From the NCBI GenBank assembly GCA_024811115.1, contig JAKOGH010000168.1, positions 310,001 through 374,000 on the forward strand: DNA of 64,000 nucleotides. The letters are read 5' to 3'. Of this stretch, positions 33,088 through 45,703 are shown piece by piece. Numbering within the stretch: position 1 is the first letter of the stretch; each line of letters opens with the position of its first letter. The position numbers and the translations under genes are program-made. The notes under the pieces were generated by a model, which had not been told where the DNA came from, did not search any database, and saw only the letters and a list, made by a program, of their open reading frames with translations. Source of the stretch: Terana coerulea. Its lineage: Eukaryota > Basidiomycota > Agaricomycetes > Polyporales > Phanerochaetaceae.

Positions 33088-36000
33088 CTACGCCGCAGGC
33101 GGCTTCGCGTCCCAGACGCTCTTGAGCAGCCGCTCCGCCTTCTCCTTTTCTTTTGCGCTCACCTCGACGCCGTCGAGCACCCGCAGCGCGGGGCACGCGC
33201 GCATGACGAGCCCGCGGTACGCGAGCCGGCCGACGTACTGCTCATCCGGCAGGTCCCGCCGGAACTTCGCGTCCAGCTCCTTCCAGCTCGCGCCCCTTCC
33301 TCCTTCCCCCTGCGCATGCGCCGACGGCCTCTTGCCTCCGTTTGCGTTCGCGTTCGCGTTCGCGCTTGCGTTCGCGGGAGCTGCTGATGCTGCAGATGCT
33401 GATGCGAGGCCCGTGCGGCCCTGAATCGAAGACGGATGCGAGGAGGAGGAAGGGGAGGGGCGTGATGCGGCGCGGGGACGCGCGCAGGATCTGCGGGAAG
33501 ACGGGCCTGATGGGACGTCGCGCGAAGCTGATCAGACGAGGCACCGCCGGCGTTCGCACCCCTGGCTCGGTGCGCGCCGCCGCCGCCGTCCGGCGGGCCT
33601 CCCCAGGTACGTCGCGCACCAGCAGGGGTAGATACCACCCGAGCGTACACGGGTTCATCCTGCAAAAAAACCGAAGAAGCAGTGTAGGTTAGTGGTGGTG
33701 GTGATGATGATGGTGATGCATGGAAAACAAGGGTTCGGTCAGACGAGGGGAAGCGAGTGCGCTGCAGAGTGCATGCAGGGCAAACTCAAAAACTCGCGCA
33801 TTCGAGGAACGGAAAACAACAGACGGCAAAGGTAGAAAGTGCGGCCGGCACAAGGGCCGGCGTGCCCGAGCAGTGACGATAGCCCTGTTAACCCTCGCAG
33901 TGCATAATCCTCTTCTCTTCGCACGCATACACTCCTAATCCAGCTATACACTGAAAACTTGGTTACATGCACGTACCGGAAATCCAGCATCTCGACGTCG
34001 AGCATGCCGCGCAGGACGCGCACAAGCGCCTGCGCGTGCTGCACGCGGCTCCCGACGAGCGTGAGCTTGCGGAGGCGGACGAGGCCCGCGAGCGGCCGCA
34101 CGTCCGCGAGGAAGTTGTAGTTCACGTTCAGCACGCGCACGTTCGGCAGCAGGCGCGCGAGGCCCGGCGGCAGCGCCGTCAGCCGGCAGCCCGCGAGCTC
34201 GAGGTAGACGAGGTTGTAGCACGGCTCGGCGACGAAGCTCGCGCCGAGCGGGTTCCCTGTGGCGCAACAACAAGAAGATCAGCAGCGGACACAGTTATCA
34301 TGGTGTACGAGACGGGAGGCACGCACCGGAGAGGTACAGGCGTTTGGCGTCGCGCACGTCGCGCAGGGCCAGTTGCCTGCAAAGAGAAAACAAAGCGGCC
34401 GGACGTCAGCATTACGTGACCACAGAACAAGCAGGCCCGTCCTCGCGCGCGTCATCCAGGGGCATTGTCGTAAGCGCATTGCATGCATCCAGGCACGCCA
34501 CGCCCTCGCTGATCGCCCGCCGCGGCCTGCGACAATGCATCCTGCGTAAAGCTTTGAAGTGAACGGGAGCACTCACAGTCCCGCACGCCCGCCCTGGTTC
34601 CGGAGGCTCAGGTTCTCGAGCTTGGTGAGCCGGTGCGCCTTGCGCACGGCGCCGAGGACGTTCGCGTCTGCGTAGAGCGTGCGCAGGTTCGGCCACGCCG
34701 CCGCGCTGAGCTCTTGCAGCCGGTTCCCGCTCGCGCGCAGGATGCGCAGGCGCGGCATCGGCGCCGCCGCGCCCAGCTCGCCGAGCTCGTTGTTGTCTGC
34801 ACACACCGTCTGCGTCAGCCTCATGCTCCCTCCACACGCCCATCGACAGAACAATGAAAAGCGCGACGGGCGGACGGGCGGGCCCACCAGCGCGGCGACT
34901 TCATTAAGGTAGGCGCCGGGCGTGGGCCCCGATCCCCGATCGCGCCCGTGCCGCAGCGCTGGGCCGCACTTACCGAGGTTGAGCGCCGCGAGGGCGGGCA
35001 GCGCGGCCAGGCCCGCGACGCGGCTCAGCCGGTTGCAGCTCAGGTTCAGCATCTCCAGCCGGGCCCTGTCACACAAGGCACCGTCAGTGAGGTATACACA
35101 ATGGGAGGGGACAAAGATAGGGAAGGGCATGCAGGGACGGCGTGATAGAGGGAGAGTGCGCACCACCGGAAATGCGTGAGGTCCAGGGCGCCGTCGAGCG
35201 CGTTGCCCTGGAGGCTGAGCTTCACGAGCCCGTCCATCTGCTCGAGCCCGTCGACGCTGCCGATGCGGTTCCCGTCCGCGCGCAGCTCGCGCAGGTGCCG
35301 CAGGCACTGCAGCTCTGGTCCCGCGGCCCGTACGTATCCACACGTCAACATCCAGGATCATTGCGGGGAGAGAGAACGAGGGGCTTACGGCGGAGCGAAT
35401 CGAGGCCGTTGTGGCTGATGTCGAGGCTCTCGAGGTTCGGCAGGTGGCTGAAGGACGTGACGGACGTCAGGCTGCGTGTGCACATCACACACGCCAATTT
35501 GCATTGTCAGTTGCTGCGTTGAAAATCGATCGAAGGGCAGACGCACCTGTTCGAAGCAACAGACAGCGTCCGGAGCGTCCCCGGGAGGCCGCTCAGCCAG
35601 GATATTGAATTAGAGTTCCTGTGGTGCAAATACGTGTTAGGCGTACCCGGCCAGACGGAGCCCGGCGCACTCACAAACACAGCGAGTCCAGCCGCGGGAG
35701 GAACTCCTTGAGCCGCGCGACGCTCTCGAGCCCCTTCTTGCTCAGGTCGATGGCGGCCAGCTGCTCCCAGTACGGCTCGAACGGCGAGACGTCCGTGATG
35801 ACCTGCACGAGCCGGTCGTGCGCGACGCCGAAGGAGCACTCGGTGAGGAACGTCGCGTTGCCCGCGAGCGAGGGCGGCCTGCCCGAGAACGACCGCCGTG
35901 AACCTTCGCGGCTCGCCGCCCCCGGCTGGCGTGCCTCGAGCGGCTGGAGCTCCTCTACGCCCGCCCTGCCGGCGCTCGCCTTCGACGGCGACTCGCTCTC

Positions 36001-38877
36001 GTACGCTGGCCGTGCAACACAACAACACGTCAGCGAACGCGGGAACACGCACGAGCAGCGGCACTCACACGTATCTCCCAGGCCCTCGAGCATCGCCGCG
36101 ATGCGCTTCGAGCGCGCGGACGGAAGCAGCCCCGAGGCTGCGCCGCCGGGCGGCGTGTCGTCCTCGGACGGCGCGTCGGGGTCGGGGTCGGAGTCGAGCG
36201 TGCCGTCCGGCGTGGGGGCGTTCCTGCCCACGCCCGCGATGGGCCCGTCCCGCCGGCCGTCCGAGAAGCTCACCGAGCGGCGGTGGTGGAGCCGGTTGGC
36301 AGGGGTCTGCGTGCGCCCGCGGCTCGGGTCCTTCAGGGCCGAGACGGGGGTCGCGCTCGTGCTCTTCAGTGCCGAGCGCACGACGGGCGTGGTAGCGGGG
36401 TCGTGCGGCGCGTGAAGGGAGGGTGGTGGCGTCGAGGTGGCGGCCGAGGAGGGAGCAAGCATGTGCGGCGGCGTGTCCTGCAGGGCGGGCTCCGATTGCA
36501 GCTGCTGCACCGCGGTGTGGCGATCGGTGTCGTCGACGAAGGACGGGTCGACGCCGTCGGTGGACGTGAACTGTCCGGACGTCACCGTGTCCTCGCCCTC
36601 GTCCGATGCGGAATCATCGGGCGACCCTGCATCGGCGATGCCAGGCGGCGCCACGTCGGTTGATGGCCCGTCGAACGAGAACGACGTGAGCTCGGCTTCC
36701 TCCTCGTCCTCAGGGTCGGAGTCCCTGTCTGCGACGATGCGGCTTTTCTCCAGCGACATGTCCATGTCGTCGCTCTCGTCTCCGTCCTGCCCGAGCCCAT
36801 CCGCCGTCCGCCCCTCCGGCGCATCGTCGTCGCGGATGCTCTCGATATCCCTGAACGGATCCTCGCTCTCGTTCGACCCATCCGTCCTCACCGTCCCCGT
36901 CCTTGCCTGTGCGGCATCCCGTGGCGTCGCCGCCGCGCGTACCCACTTCATGATGTCCCGGTCGAACACCATCCCGCCCACGCGCTCCGGCAGCGGCGGC
37001 AGGTCCGCCGGCGAGATGTGCGTGAGGTGCCGCGGGCCGGCGTGCTTGACGAACGACGCGGCGCTGCCCGACGTGCCCGTGCCGCCCGACGCGGTGCTCG
37101 ACGACACAAACCGGTTCAGGTCCTCCTTGCGCTCCGGGCGCAGCGAGCCGGTGGGGTAGGCGGGCGTGAGGAACGCGCCCAGCGCGTCGGCAACTTGTGG
37201 CGCGTGGGGCACTGGGACGAGGGCGGGCGAATGCGACGTCGACGTCGGCGGTTTGGGGAACTGATTCAACGTCTCATCCAGGGTGTTGAGTGACAGTTGG
37301 GCGACGCCTGCGTGCCATCTGTCGAGCCTCGTCGTCTCTATGGGGCCACCTCGTGCTGGTCCGCCTTCTCCCTGGACCGTTGACTGACCGCAAGAGGTAT
37401 GTGGCTTTCATCTGCCGCATCAATGATCTCCGTGTCCCCTTCAAAAGATTCAGGCTCTCGTCCACCGGTCCACCGTCCATATTCTGCATTGCTTGACTGG
37501 TGCTCTGCATCCAAGACACCTCTGTATCAGCGGAGAAGAGACGCTTATGACTCTTCACGTCGGTACGTATTTGGCTCATAAGATTCGCAGCTTGCTCTCG
37601 TATAGCAAGAGACGAGTATCCTGGCCGCTGACTTGATGTTGCGGTCCAAGCAGAGGCGGCTTCGCTGGGGACTCGCGAGTTGGGTACACGCAGATACGAT
37701 GTATCGCCTAGCAAATACTTGTAAGAATAATGCACAGTTCCACTGCGACAAGCTCACCATTCTGTTCATCGGGCTCCTCCGTCGATTGACGTTTCGCCCC
37801 GCTCACAGGGGTCTGGCCCACACCCTGCGTAGAAATGGTAGAAAAGTCGCGTGCCTGCCTAATTTGGTCCATGAGGTTCTTGGACTCCCCGACGTAGTCT
37901 CTCCGGCTGTTGGGCCTCATGATGACAGCTGCCCCGTCTCCATCCGCCGAAAAGTCGCTGGCAGGGCTGAGCTTGATGCGTTTCGCACTCCTGAGACGAG
38001 ATATACTTTGGTCTGAGGCGAGGGAGAAGACACCAGGCGTGTTCTCCTTCGAGTCCGCCGTTCCGCTGCCGCCAGAAGGCGTATTCACCGCGATAGAGTC
38101 GACCATAGCAGAGAGATGCTCCCTAGTGAAGGTGTCGTACTGAAACTGGAACAAGCGGAGACGGGGGTCGGTCATAGGGGCTTGGAGGTGCCCGACAGAA
38201 GCACGCATAGGTGTGAATGGAGGTAGTGGTGTGCTTTGTGCGTTTGGTATTGCGCTGGTGGTGAAGTTTCGTCCCGCGGCAACAGGTGGGGCGAATGTGA
38301 ACTCGTACTTGTCGGGTACCACGTTCTCCTCCGAGTCCTCTCCAGCCGCATCACCCTCCTGAGGAGAATTCTGATGGGAATCTACTTCGTGAAGAGAGCT
38401 GTTCGAGTTAACTGTAGATCCGTCTTCACTGGGTAGGTACATTTGCGAGAGCCGTGAGGGAACCGTAGGTGTGTTCCCGCGTAACGAAGCTGGCTTCGTC
38501 TGAGGGAGCTCGAAAGGTGGCGAAGGGGGCTCAAACATCTTCTCGAGAGGTAGCGGGCTGAACAAGTCCTTGCCGAGCATTTTCTTTGCATTGGCAGGAG
38601 TGTAAGGCATTATCGGAGCCTCGTCTTCCGCGTCCGAGTGGACGATCACGCTGCCGCCTCCCGTCGACGAGTGCGACTCGCGACTCGCGTTTCCATCATC
38701 ATTTATAACGACGGAGCCGAGCGGTGTCGTGAAGGAGATGTCTGAGGTAGTATGTGCGTCGCGGGTGGTAGTGTGCGGGACGTCCTCGTCCTCGTGTTGG
38801 TCGTCGTCATCGATCCACTCCTCGTCGAGGTCGTCCGTCTGCCAGAATGGTTTCGCTTCGGCCGGGGCGCTCGCCAT
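33088..38877 (-). CDS. NUD1/Cdc11-type leucine-rich repeat scaffold (spindle pole body, septation/mitotic exit)
   Basis: A scaffold at the spindle pole body that recruits the kinase cascade for mitotic exit and septation. The N-terminus MASAPAEAKPFWQTDDLDEEW (38877) is followed by a long acidic, Ser/Thr-rich disordered region with many SP/TP sites, as expected for a CDK and Polo target. A middle block (about 37000) reads ISPADLPPLPERVGGMVFDR, the conserved segment ahead of the repeats. From about 35800 downward at least nine leucine-rich repeats are spread over short exons, for example NLESLDISHNGLDSL, LRELRADGNRIGSV, LEMLNLSCNRLSRV and VRVLNVNYNFLADV. The C-terminal cap LVMRACPALRVLDGVEV ends in KSVWDAKPPAA with its stop at 33088-33090. 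Frame changes at about 37500 and 37340 sit at a short C run or a single base and are probably errors. Assignment rests on domain order and the pre-repeat block; a centriolin-like LRR protein is the same broad family. Confidence 0.8.
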
Positions 38878-39069
38878 GTCGGTGTCGCCGTGGAGGGTGA
38901 TGAGCGCAGGCCACAGTTTCGACGCGTGGCCGCTGCAGAGACGGTCGTGGTCGCGTTGTTGGACATCGTTCCACGTGATCGTGTGCTGAATCCGGCAGTG
39001 TTTGTTCTCTGTGGGTCCGTATTTGGTGTATCGCCCCTTACGGCCTTTATTTGGTGATTATTTGCGCAT
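38878..39069. promoter_or_regulatory. Probable divergent promoter
   Basis: About 190 bp between the start of the NUD1-like gene and the first coding-like segment on the forward strand. Position alone suggests a promoter; no specific element is recognised. Confidence 0.3.
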
Positions 39070-40510
39070 TTCTTTCGGGCGCTTTGGTAAACGCTTAGAT
39101 TACACAAACCTCAAAGCCGTCGAAAAATAACTCGTAAACTCCTTGACTCCGACCTTCTGCAAAGCGTCGCTGAGTTCAGAGTCGACGATGCCTCGCACAC
39201 TCTATTTCTCGGCGATGTCACCGAAATCTCGGTGGAATCTATCTTTCAATTAAAGAATGATCACCGCCCAGGTACGAAGGTCGCGTTGACGGGCATCTGC
39301 ATCATGATAGATCCTCCACGGTCGAGTCTGCTGTGCACAGGGGCCGGCAGACCGAGCAGGCTTACCGCCGCATTCGGGCAGCGTGGCCAACACATGATCA
39401 ATAGATGTGAGTACACCTGTCCTGAACGGGTCCTGTCAGGTACGTTCAACACAGCAGGTGCTCCCGAGACATTCAGGGCCATTCACGACGATCCTCTGTA
39501 GGAACTTTTGTTCATCCTCCCCGAGCCCAGGAGCGCACAAGACGTCACTCCCAACAAGCATCTCAGCTGAACGGCTCTTCTTTCCACCTGATTCATCGGT
39601 ATGGGGTAGGTTTCAAGTTCATATCCGTTGTGCATTAGATGCACAGCATTGCGTTCCACATTGATGAACCTGAGTTACCCACCAGCAAGTTACGGTTTTC
39701 GGAAAAGCAATACCCCCTTCTTCGTGCTCATCATTCACTGTAGTACTACGGGCTACACACGCATACCCGAGTTAATTAAACCCTTTACGACATCCACTCA
39801 GGTCCACCTCGACCAGCCCGCCAGCCCAATGATGATGGATCTTGATCAGCAGGTTTCCTCCGCCGACCCGGGGGGAAAGGAGGACAATGACGTGCAGATC
39901 AAGCTGCTGCTCAGGCTATGTCCTGCATCTCAGGATCTGTGATAGTACGTGTCCATCTACCATCGCGCTGTCAAGATTCCGACGATTACTTACCCGCCAT
40001 GAGCGTTTCAGCCAATCGTCCACAGAGAAGCATGATCCGCCGGGATCCAGCTCCCAGAGGTGACAGCCTTGTTCGGCGGTACAGGTTTAGTTGTCTCTGG
40101 CAGCTTGCGCTCGAGATATGTGCCTGAGCTGCCAGAATGACCCTGCAGCATTGGTTTACTTTCGCAAGTATTCACTTACCATCTCGTTGGATGCAGATAC
40201 ACCATTCGCAGCGCACGGATCAGGCTCGGAGCGACCCCGTAGGCCTACAGCCTGGACGCAGGGCTATCTCCGTGCACGAGGCTCGCCGTGGTGTCGTTTC
40301 TCGACATGTACGGCTGTAACCATACGGCCATGACACGGTCGCGTGTCTATCAGATGCAACATCGAGGGTATCCCACCACCTTCCATCGCTGACTAGTCTC
40401 AGAACGATGGGTCAACACAATCCTCGAGCACATAAGGCGGTGCGGGTTTCGCCTGGATGATATTGCAGAATTTGTGGGGATCAGTGTTGCAGCATGGGAC
40501 ATCGTCTCGT
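39070..40510 (+). other. Possible unrecognised multi-exon gene
   Basis: Several segments translate to protein-like sequence with plausible splice borders. At about 39105-39400: KLLDSDLLQSVAEFRVDDA and FQLKNDHRPGTKVALTGIC. At about 39760-39930: MMMDLDQQVSSADPGGKED. At about 40245-40340, after a possible acceptor ending TAG at 40243: LAVVSFLDMYGCNHTAMTRS. A 54-nt intron with a GCTGAC branch site then leads to SERWVNTILEHIRRCGFRL and DDIAEFVGIS, with a stop at about 40509. The frames do not join cleanly everywhere, no start is certain, and I recognise no domain. It could be a real gene with indels, or a decayed one. Confidence 0.4.
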
Positions 40511-41691
40511 GAACCGCCAGTTACCTCATCCGCCCGTATGCCCACAATGTAATCCATTCTACAGTACCGCTCTCCGACCCCTCAAAATGCCCACCTTCCC
40601 AGACAAATTGCCGTGGCGATTGTGGCGTCTCGTGGCGCCAGACAATCTCGACATACCGAGCCGCCTGCCTCGGCCACCCTCCTTGCATTCAACGTCAGAA
40701 CGTTACTGCGGCAAGTCCAGCTTCGTGGATCCCTTTCCACGACGATCTGTCCAAACGCGAATACCTCGGGAATTGGCTGTGCACTGGGCCTTTGCGACCA
40801 TCGTGGCATCCGTCAACCTGTCAGGTGAGTACAGCTCAGCAGATTAATTGCAAGTTGATCTGTTCATGGCCTGCGTCGTATACAAATTCTTCAGGCAGAT
40901 ATTTGCTCACACAGCTCCTGCGTTGTATTGGTACGCCCCGGGGAGCCGAGGGGTGGAGCCTAAATACGGCGAAGAAAATACTCGTGCTTCTTGATATACT
41001 AGCCTGCGGTCCAGCACACCCTGGACTACATAGGAGCCTACCGGATGCGAGCGGCCATGCTAAGGTTTCAAGCCAGCAGTGCGAATGGGAGACAATGACG
41101 CGAGTTATTCTTTGCTATAAGGTACTACTAGTATGCTGTTGTAGGGTATGGTCTATTTGATGTAAAGGAGTGGTCCGGATATGAGGACATGTGGAAACGC
41201 AGTGCGGTGATACCGGTCGTGAACGAAGTAGCTCAAGAGAGCCGCGGTATCTTTCCGACGCTTTTGTGAAGAGAAGGTATGCGACGAGAACATAGAATGA
41301 TGAGAGACGAGGAGCGGGGCGAGTTGGGTATGCGACAAGCGAGGGTGAGGATGATGTGCGACTGAGACGGTGGGATATCAAATAGCTACAATCGACGGGA
41401 TATAAGGCATGTCTACAAGAACGAAGGTATTGTTGATGCATTCTTCCGGCAGGCTTAGTGGAAAGACTAAATGCGAGAAGGGGAATATGTGCGAGACGAG
41501 ACGATGCTGCCACCATGAGAAATGCGATGCGACGACGAGAGTCCGATGGATGCTGATGGAGTGATAATACGTGTAGGAATGCCTAGATTTCTGATAGAAC
41601 AAATGAGCTGTTTAAAACGATGACGAGGGAACAAGGATGGAAGCATGGACGCACTCTATGTCATGAAATGTCGTGACCGCAGAACGACCGT
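40511..41691. other. Intergenic stretch
   Basis: No supported gene. Short conflicting open frames at 40494-40847 (forward) and 41115-41516 (reverse). The latter half is AT-rich and carries the 3' flank of the next reverse-strand gene. Confidence 0.4.
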
Positions 41692-42853
41692 CTACGACCT
41701 GCGCCCTCTGACCCGACTCCTCGTCCGCCCACGCTCCATCTCGTCCTCGCTATTGGCGTTCTCGTCCAATCCCCGCCCTCTGGGGAACGGGTGGAGCAGG
41801 AACTTCTCCAGCCCGAACTTCTCGGCGGCCTGCTTGTTCTCCAGCGTCCCCGCTATGTCCTCGTCGGATAGCTTCGCGGACCGGTCCGCCAGCGGCGAGG
41901 GCCGCCTCCCGCGCACGACAGGGTACGGCGACTTCGCCCGTGAGCCATGCGCCGCCGTCCGCGACACCTTCACGACCCGGGTGACGACGCCGGAGCTCCG
42001 GCGAGTGCTTCAGCTCTGCCTGCGCGAACGAGACGACAGGCTCGGCGGCGCTCGTCCGTATGGCGCCCGCGATCGCGCTCGACTTCGTCAGCGTCCTCTT
42101 GTGGCGGTTCGGGGAAGCGCGTCGGGAGCGCGTCGGAGTATCCCAACCTCGGAGGGAAGCAGGCGGCGAGTGCTGTTGCTGGAAGTGCACCTCGTGCGCA
42201 AGCGGAGAATGCGTGGACTGCGTGAACTGGGTGCTGGACGCAAATGATTGCTGGAACGCCGCAGTAAGGACATGCACGGAGTCCTGCACAGCCTTGGAAA
42301 TGCTGGGGTCGTCGATGAAGGACTTTGCCGGATGAGACAGGGATTGCAGAGAAGAAGAAGAAGAGTATGAAGATGGGGAAGGGCTGGATTGGCGTCGCTC
42401 GTGGAAGGCCGACTTCGAAGTGGTTAATCGTGCAGAATGCGTGCGACTATGCTGGAAGGTTGGTCGGGTAGGTAACCGGGGAACGGAGTACAAGAAAGGC
42501 TCTTCGGCATACGGCGCGGGGCGATCCGCGGTAGGATTTTTGACATGGCCGTAACGGCTGGTGAAAGTAATAGGCTTCCGGGGAGCAAGATGAGTTCTCG
42601 TGCTTGGTGGCAGATTCGTGTTGTTGAAGAGAGCGGTACTTCGTTGCTGCACTAGAGGGGATTCATTGCTTTCGCTGGGGGACATGTCGAAAATAAAATC
42701 TGAGGAAGGCTCGCCGAATCGAGTAGGTGAACGAGGTGGTGGGTCCGTGACTCTTCGGAGGTTCGGTATAGGGATAGGTGCCGTAGGTCGGAGTGGTGTG
42801 TCTCGAAGAGTGGATCCATATCGCGAAGGTACTTGCGCACTTATTGTAGCCAT
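41692..42853 (-). CDS. Serine-rich protein of unknown function
   Basis: I do not recognise the family. A single long exon starts at 42853 with MATISAQVPSRYGSTLRDTP. The first 250 residues are rich in Ser, Pro, Arg and Thr with a run of SSPSPSSYSSSSSLQSL, and look disordered. A helical segment (SISKAVQDSVHVLTAAFQQS) lies near 42310-42250. Near 41985 a one-base shift is needed to pass into the C-terminal frame, which reads VSRTAAHGSRAKSPYPVVRG, then EDIAGTLENKQAAEKFGLEK, an amphipathic helix, and ends in a basic tail at 41692-41694. The shift lies in otherwise sensible coding sequence and may be an error. No membrane segment or signal peptide. Confidence 0.6.
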
Positions 42854-43908
42854 CTTTTAGGAAAGCCTGTGGTAGAGAGGATAGCGCGTAAGTAACCGAA
42901 GTAAATTTCTTGATGTCCATATTAGGAAGGACTCACTACTTGGGAGGTAAGACTTCGGACTCGTGAAGATGACTCAATAATTGTCACTTGGTCGTCGTGG
43001 ATGGTGGTCGAAAGAAAGTTTTAGATGCGCTTGACACAGCGCGAAGATTTTTCTTATATCCCCAGAGCTAGCACAAGCGGTCCGATGGGTACCGCTAGCG
43101 CAGGCACACAATGTCCCGATCGGCGGCCTCGCCACCTAGATCTTCACAGCCAAGCCTCGGAATGCGTGGGCTGACGTTCCGATACTAAATGGAGCCCGAA
43201 AACACAATGTGAGCTGAACACAGGCCGACGGTATGCCAGAGCGGGTCCCCGCACCTAGACGCAATGCACCCTCCACTGCCGACACTGTGCGCGCTACCCG
43301 GGTCCACACCGACACCTCTGCAGAGTAAATAGCCGACGTCGAGGAGATGGTTAGATTGTATGAGTGGCGAGACGAGACGAAGTCGCTGGGTTGCGCACAA
43401 AGACGGAAGAAGGGGGAAACGGACAAGGTGAAGGTAAATGCAGAGCAGTCTCCCCGTGGGGGTCCCAAGAAAATAAAGACTCGCGTCAACGCACGTGGGA
43501 GGGCGCTTGACCGGTCGCTGCTCCGCCGAGCCACAACCTGCCAGGTCGCGATAGCCAGAATTAAATGCTTAGGATGTAGCTTCAGCATAGACTACGGCGA
43601 TTCACACCGTCTGTGCTGTATAGTCACCAGCACATACAACTCATCTCATAAGGCTTCGATCTCTATCGTTCGCAACCAACCGGGCCAACCCACACTCCGG
43701 AGACAATGCCGCACGGCTCATCAAGAGGGTAAGGATATATCCCATAGTCCCGTACGAATATGTTCTGCCACCACCGACCAGGGGCACTTCATTATGCGGA
43801 AGAACACAATCACATTCTGAACTCGTGCTTCTTCTGCGACCACCATGTGCGGCGATGCGCTCCAATTCCCTCCATGATACTCGATTCAAGCGGCTGCGAA
43901 GAGGCCCT
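42854..43908. other. Intergenic stretch
   Basis: Upstream flank of the serine-rich protein gene and downstream flank of the PEBP gene. Open frames at 43136-43588 (reverse) and 43347-43820 (forward) overlap each other on opposite strands and show no family signature. Confidence 0.4.
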
Positions 43909-44747
43909 TCAGTACTTCATCATAACCGAGATCTCCAATGACTTACTCGCGTCGGGAGCCACCAGAATGAACGTGCCAGCGATTGGAGCTCCCAGCCCGA
44001 CTTCCTTCGCAAAAGTGCTGATGTTGAAGTTGGCGACCGAGGTGGTTGGAGTAACGAACGTCTGGTTGTCGAAGCCGGCCGGTTGATGGAACAGGAGGAT
44101 CACGTAACTATGAGACGGCGGTCATTTAGCACCGAGTGGCCTGGAGAAGCTCCTCGCGCGGAGGCAAATCGCACGCACCGGTGGGCATCAGAGCCGGCAG
44201 GGGGAGTGGGCTGGAGCCAGCCTGACAGTGGAACTGACGTATTGACGAGCGACGTAGTCTCGAGACCGACGTTCGGTCCACGCACGAAGTCACCCGCGAG
44301 GAAGTGGCGGATCTGGGCTGATGTGGGGCTTTGTGGCGTAGGAGCATCAGGGTCGACTGTTGCGATGACAAACTTCTGGCCTCGCGCCACCTCGCCTCGC
44401 ACCGCAAACCTTGGTGGACCAGCGGTTTCTTTCACGACAGTATTAGAAGCCGGCGTATTAGGACGACGTCGGACTCACCGTTGCGCGGAAGCTGGACACC
44501 GGCATGCACCGCAACAGAGCGTTTTGAGGCCTGCGGGAAGGTCACCTCGAGAAGCTCTGTGGGTTTGAAGGTAATCCCGAGTGTTCGGAATCTGGCACTG
44601 GAGTTTAGTGGCAGAACCGCTGAATAAACGAGCGCATACGCACATTGGCCTTGGCGAACGCCGCCTCCACTTCACGCAAGGACGTGTCCTGCGCGGCTAC
44701 AAACAACACGGAGCAAGCGAGCCAGGTTGCGAGAGTGGCGAACTTCA
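43909..44747 (-). CDS. Secreted phosphatidylethanolamine-binding protein (PEBP family)
   Basis: PEBP-fold proteins bind anionic ligands in a small pocket; fungal relatives include carboxypeptidase Y inhibitors. The start MKFATLATWLACSVLFVAAQ at 44747 is a clear signal peptide, so secretion or vacuolar delivery is likely. After an intron (about 44640-44590, with an ACTAAAC branch site) comes LGITFKPTELLEVTFPQ. A second intron precedes the signature block VIATVDPDAP, then the loop before QIRHFLAGDFV (D-P-D-x-P and the ligand His are present) near 44380-44310. The last exon starts near 44103 and reads ILLFHQPAGFDNQTFV, ending SLEISVMMKY at 43909. The 5' edge of exon 2 needs a one-base correction near 44590-44600. 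Length, about 215 residues, suits the family. Confidence 0.85.
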
Positions 44748-45703
44748 TTTTGTGGGCTGCTGTAATCTGCAAATGGATCGTCGCAGAGAGGAGCAGCTGC
44801 TTTTATAGATGCATGGAAAGTCTTGCGCAGTCGTCGCTTCCAAACGCATCACTTCCCGAACCCGCGAGATGGCGAGTGACCGAAGATAGCTGTGGTGCCG
44901 GGTCTCGGTAACGATGAAACATGTCTAGAGAGGTGCAAGGAGTCTCACGGGAATGGTGTCAGATTGTATAAGAACACCGTCAAGCGGGAAAACTATCCAC
45001 ATATAACTCACTTTCGCACGAGTCCGCCCAAGTAGATTGAATATGCTCTAAACATAGGTAAGTGTCAAGAGCAACTTTGCCTGCTCGTGTTGAAGCAAGG
45101 GAGGAGGCTCAGTGGCCAAGATACCCTCCATCCTCGGGAAGAGTGCCCTTTATTCATGCTTAACAAGCAAAGCTTTGCTCAGCAATCAAGATACGGGTGG
45201 CCACCACCTCCGGGCATAAGCATAGTGGGGCCTTTCGCCGGAGATGCAAGGTGTGTGTGGCCGAGAATTAGAAAATGGAAAGCCAAGAGGGCAACGCCTC
45301 TGATGATGATGGCTTTCTCAAGGGTGTGAAGACGTGCATGGCCGTCGCAGCCTTTTTCAACTCAGCCAATATGCGCTGTGAACGAGGAAGCAGGAGTCGT
45401 CACGCGGTGCTCGTTGCAGATGATGGCATGCTCACCTACCCCAGCTTCTCCTTGCCGCCATCTTGTGCTGGCTCATGCTACTCTGACGCGTTACGTGGCT
45501 TATGTCTCAGAGTATGCAGGTCGTCCTAGCCGACTTCAACGCTGCGTACTGTGTCGTCTGTGTGGGTAGATGGTGGTAAGAAGATAACGGTGAGAACGTT
45601 GGCGCGCACGCCAGACAGGCTTGGATTGACGCGTCTGGGCGTGTTCGCGACTTAGATTCAAGCCTCCGCCATCCTCCAGGCGAATTGCAGCCTACATCGA
45701 AAT
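44748..45703. other. Divergent intergenic region between PEBP and USB1
   Basis: About 950 bp holding both promoters. Short forward open frames at 45087-45569 have no recognisable product. Confidence 0.4.

Noticed and set aside
33689..33720. A nine-histidine stretch on the reverse strand
   Set aside because: It is a CAC/ATG microsatellite lying between exons of the NUD1-like gene, most likely in an intron.
36437..37159. A 240-codon forward open frame
   Set aside because: It is antisense to the acidic, serine-rich exon of the NUD1-like gene, a typical shadow of biased codons.
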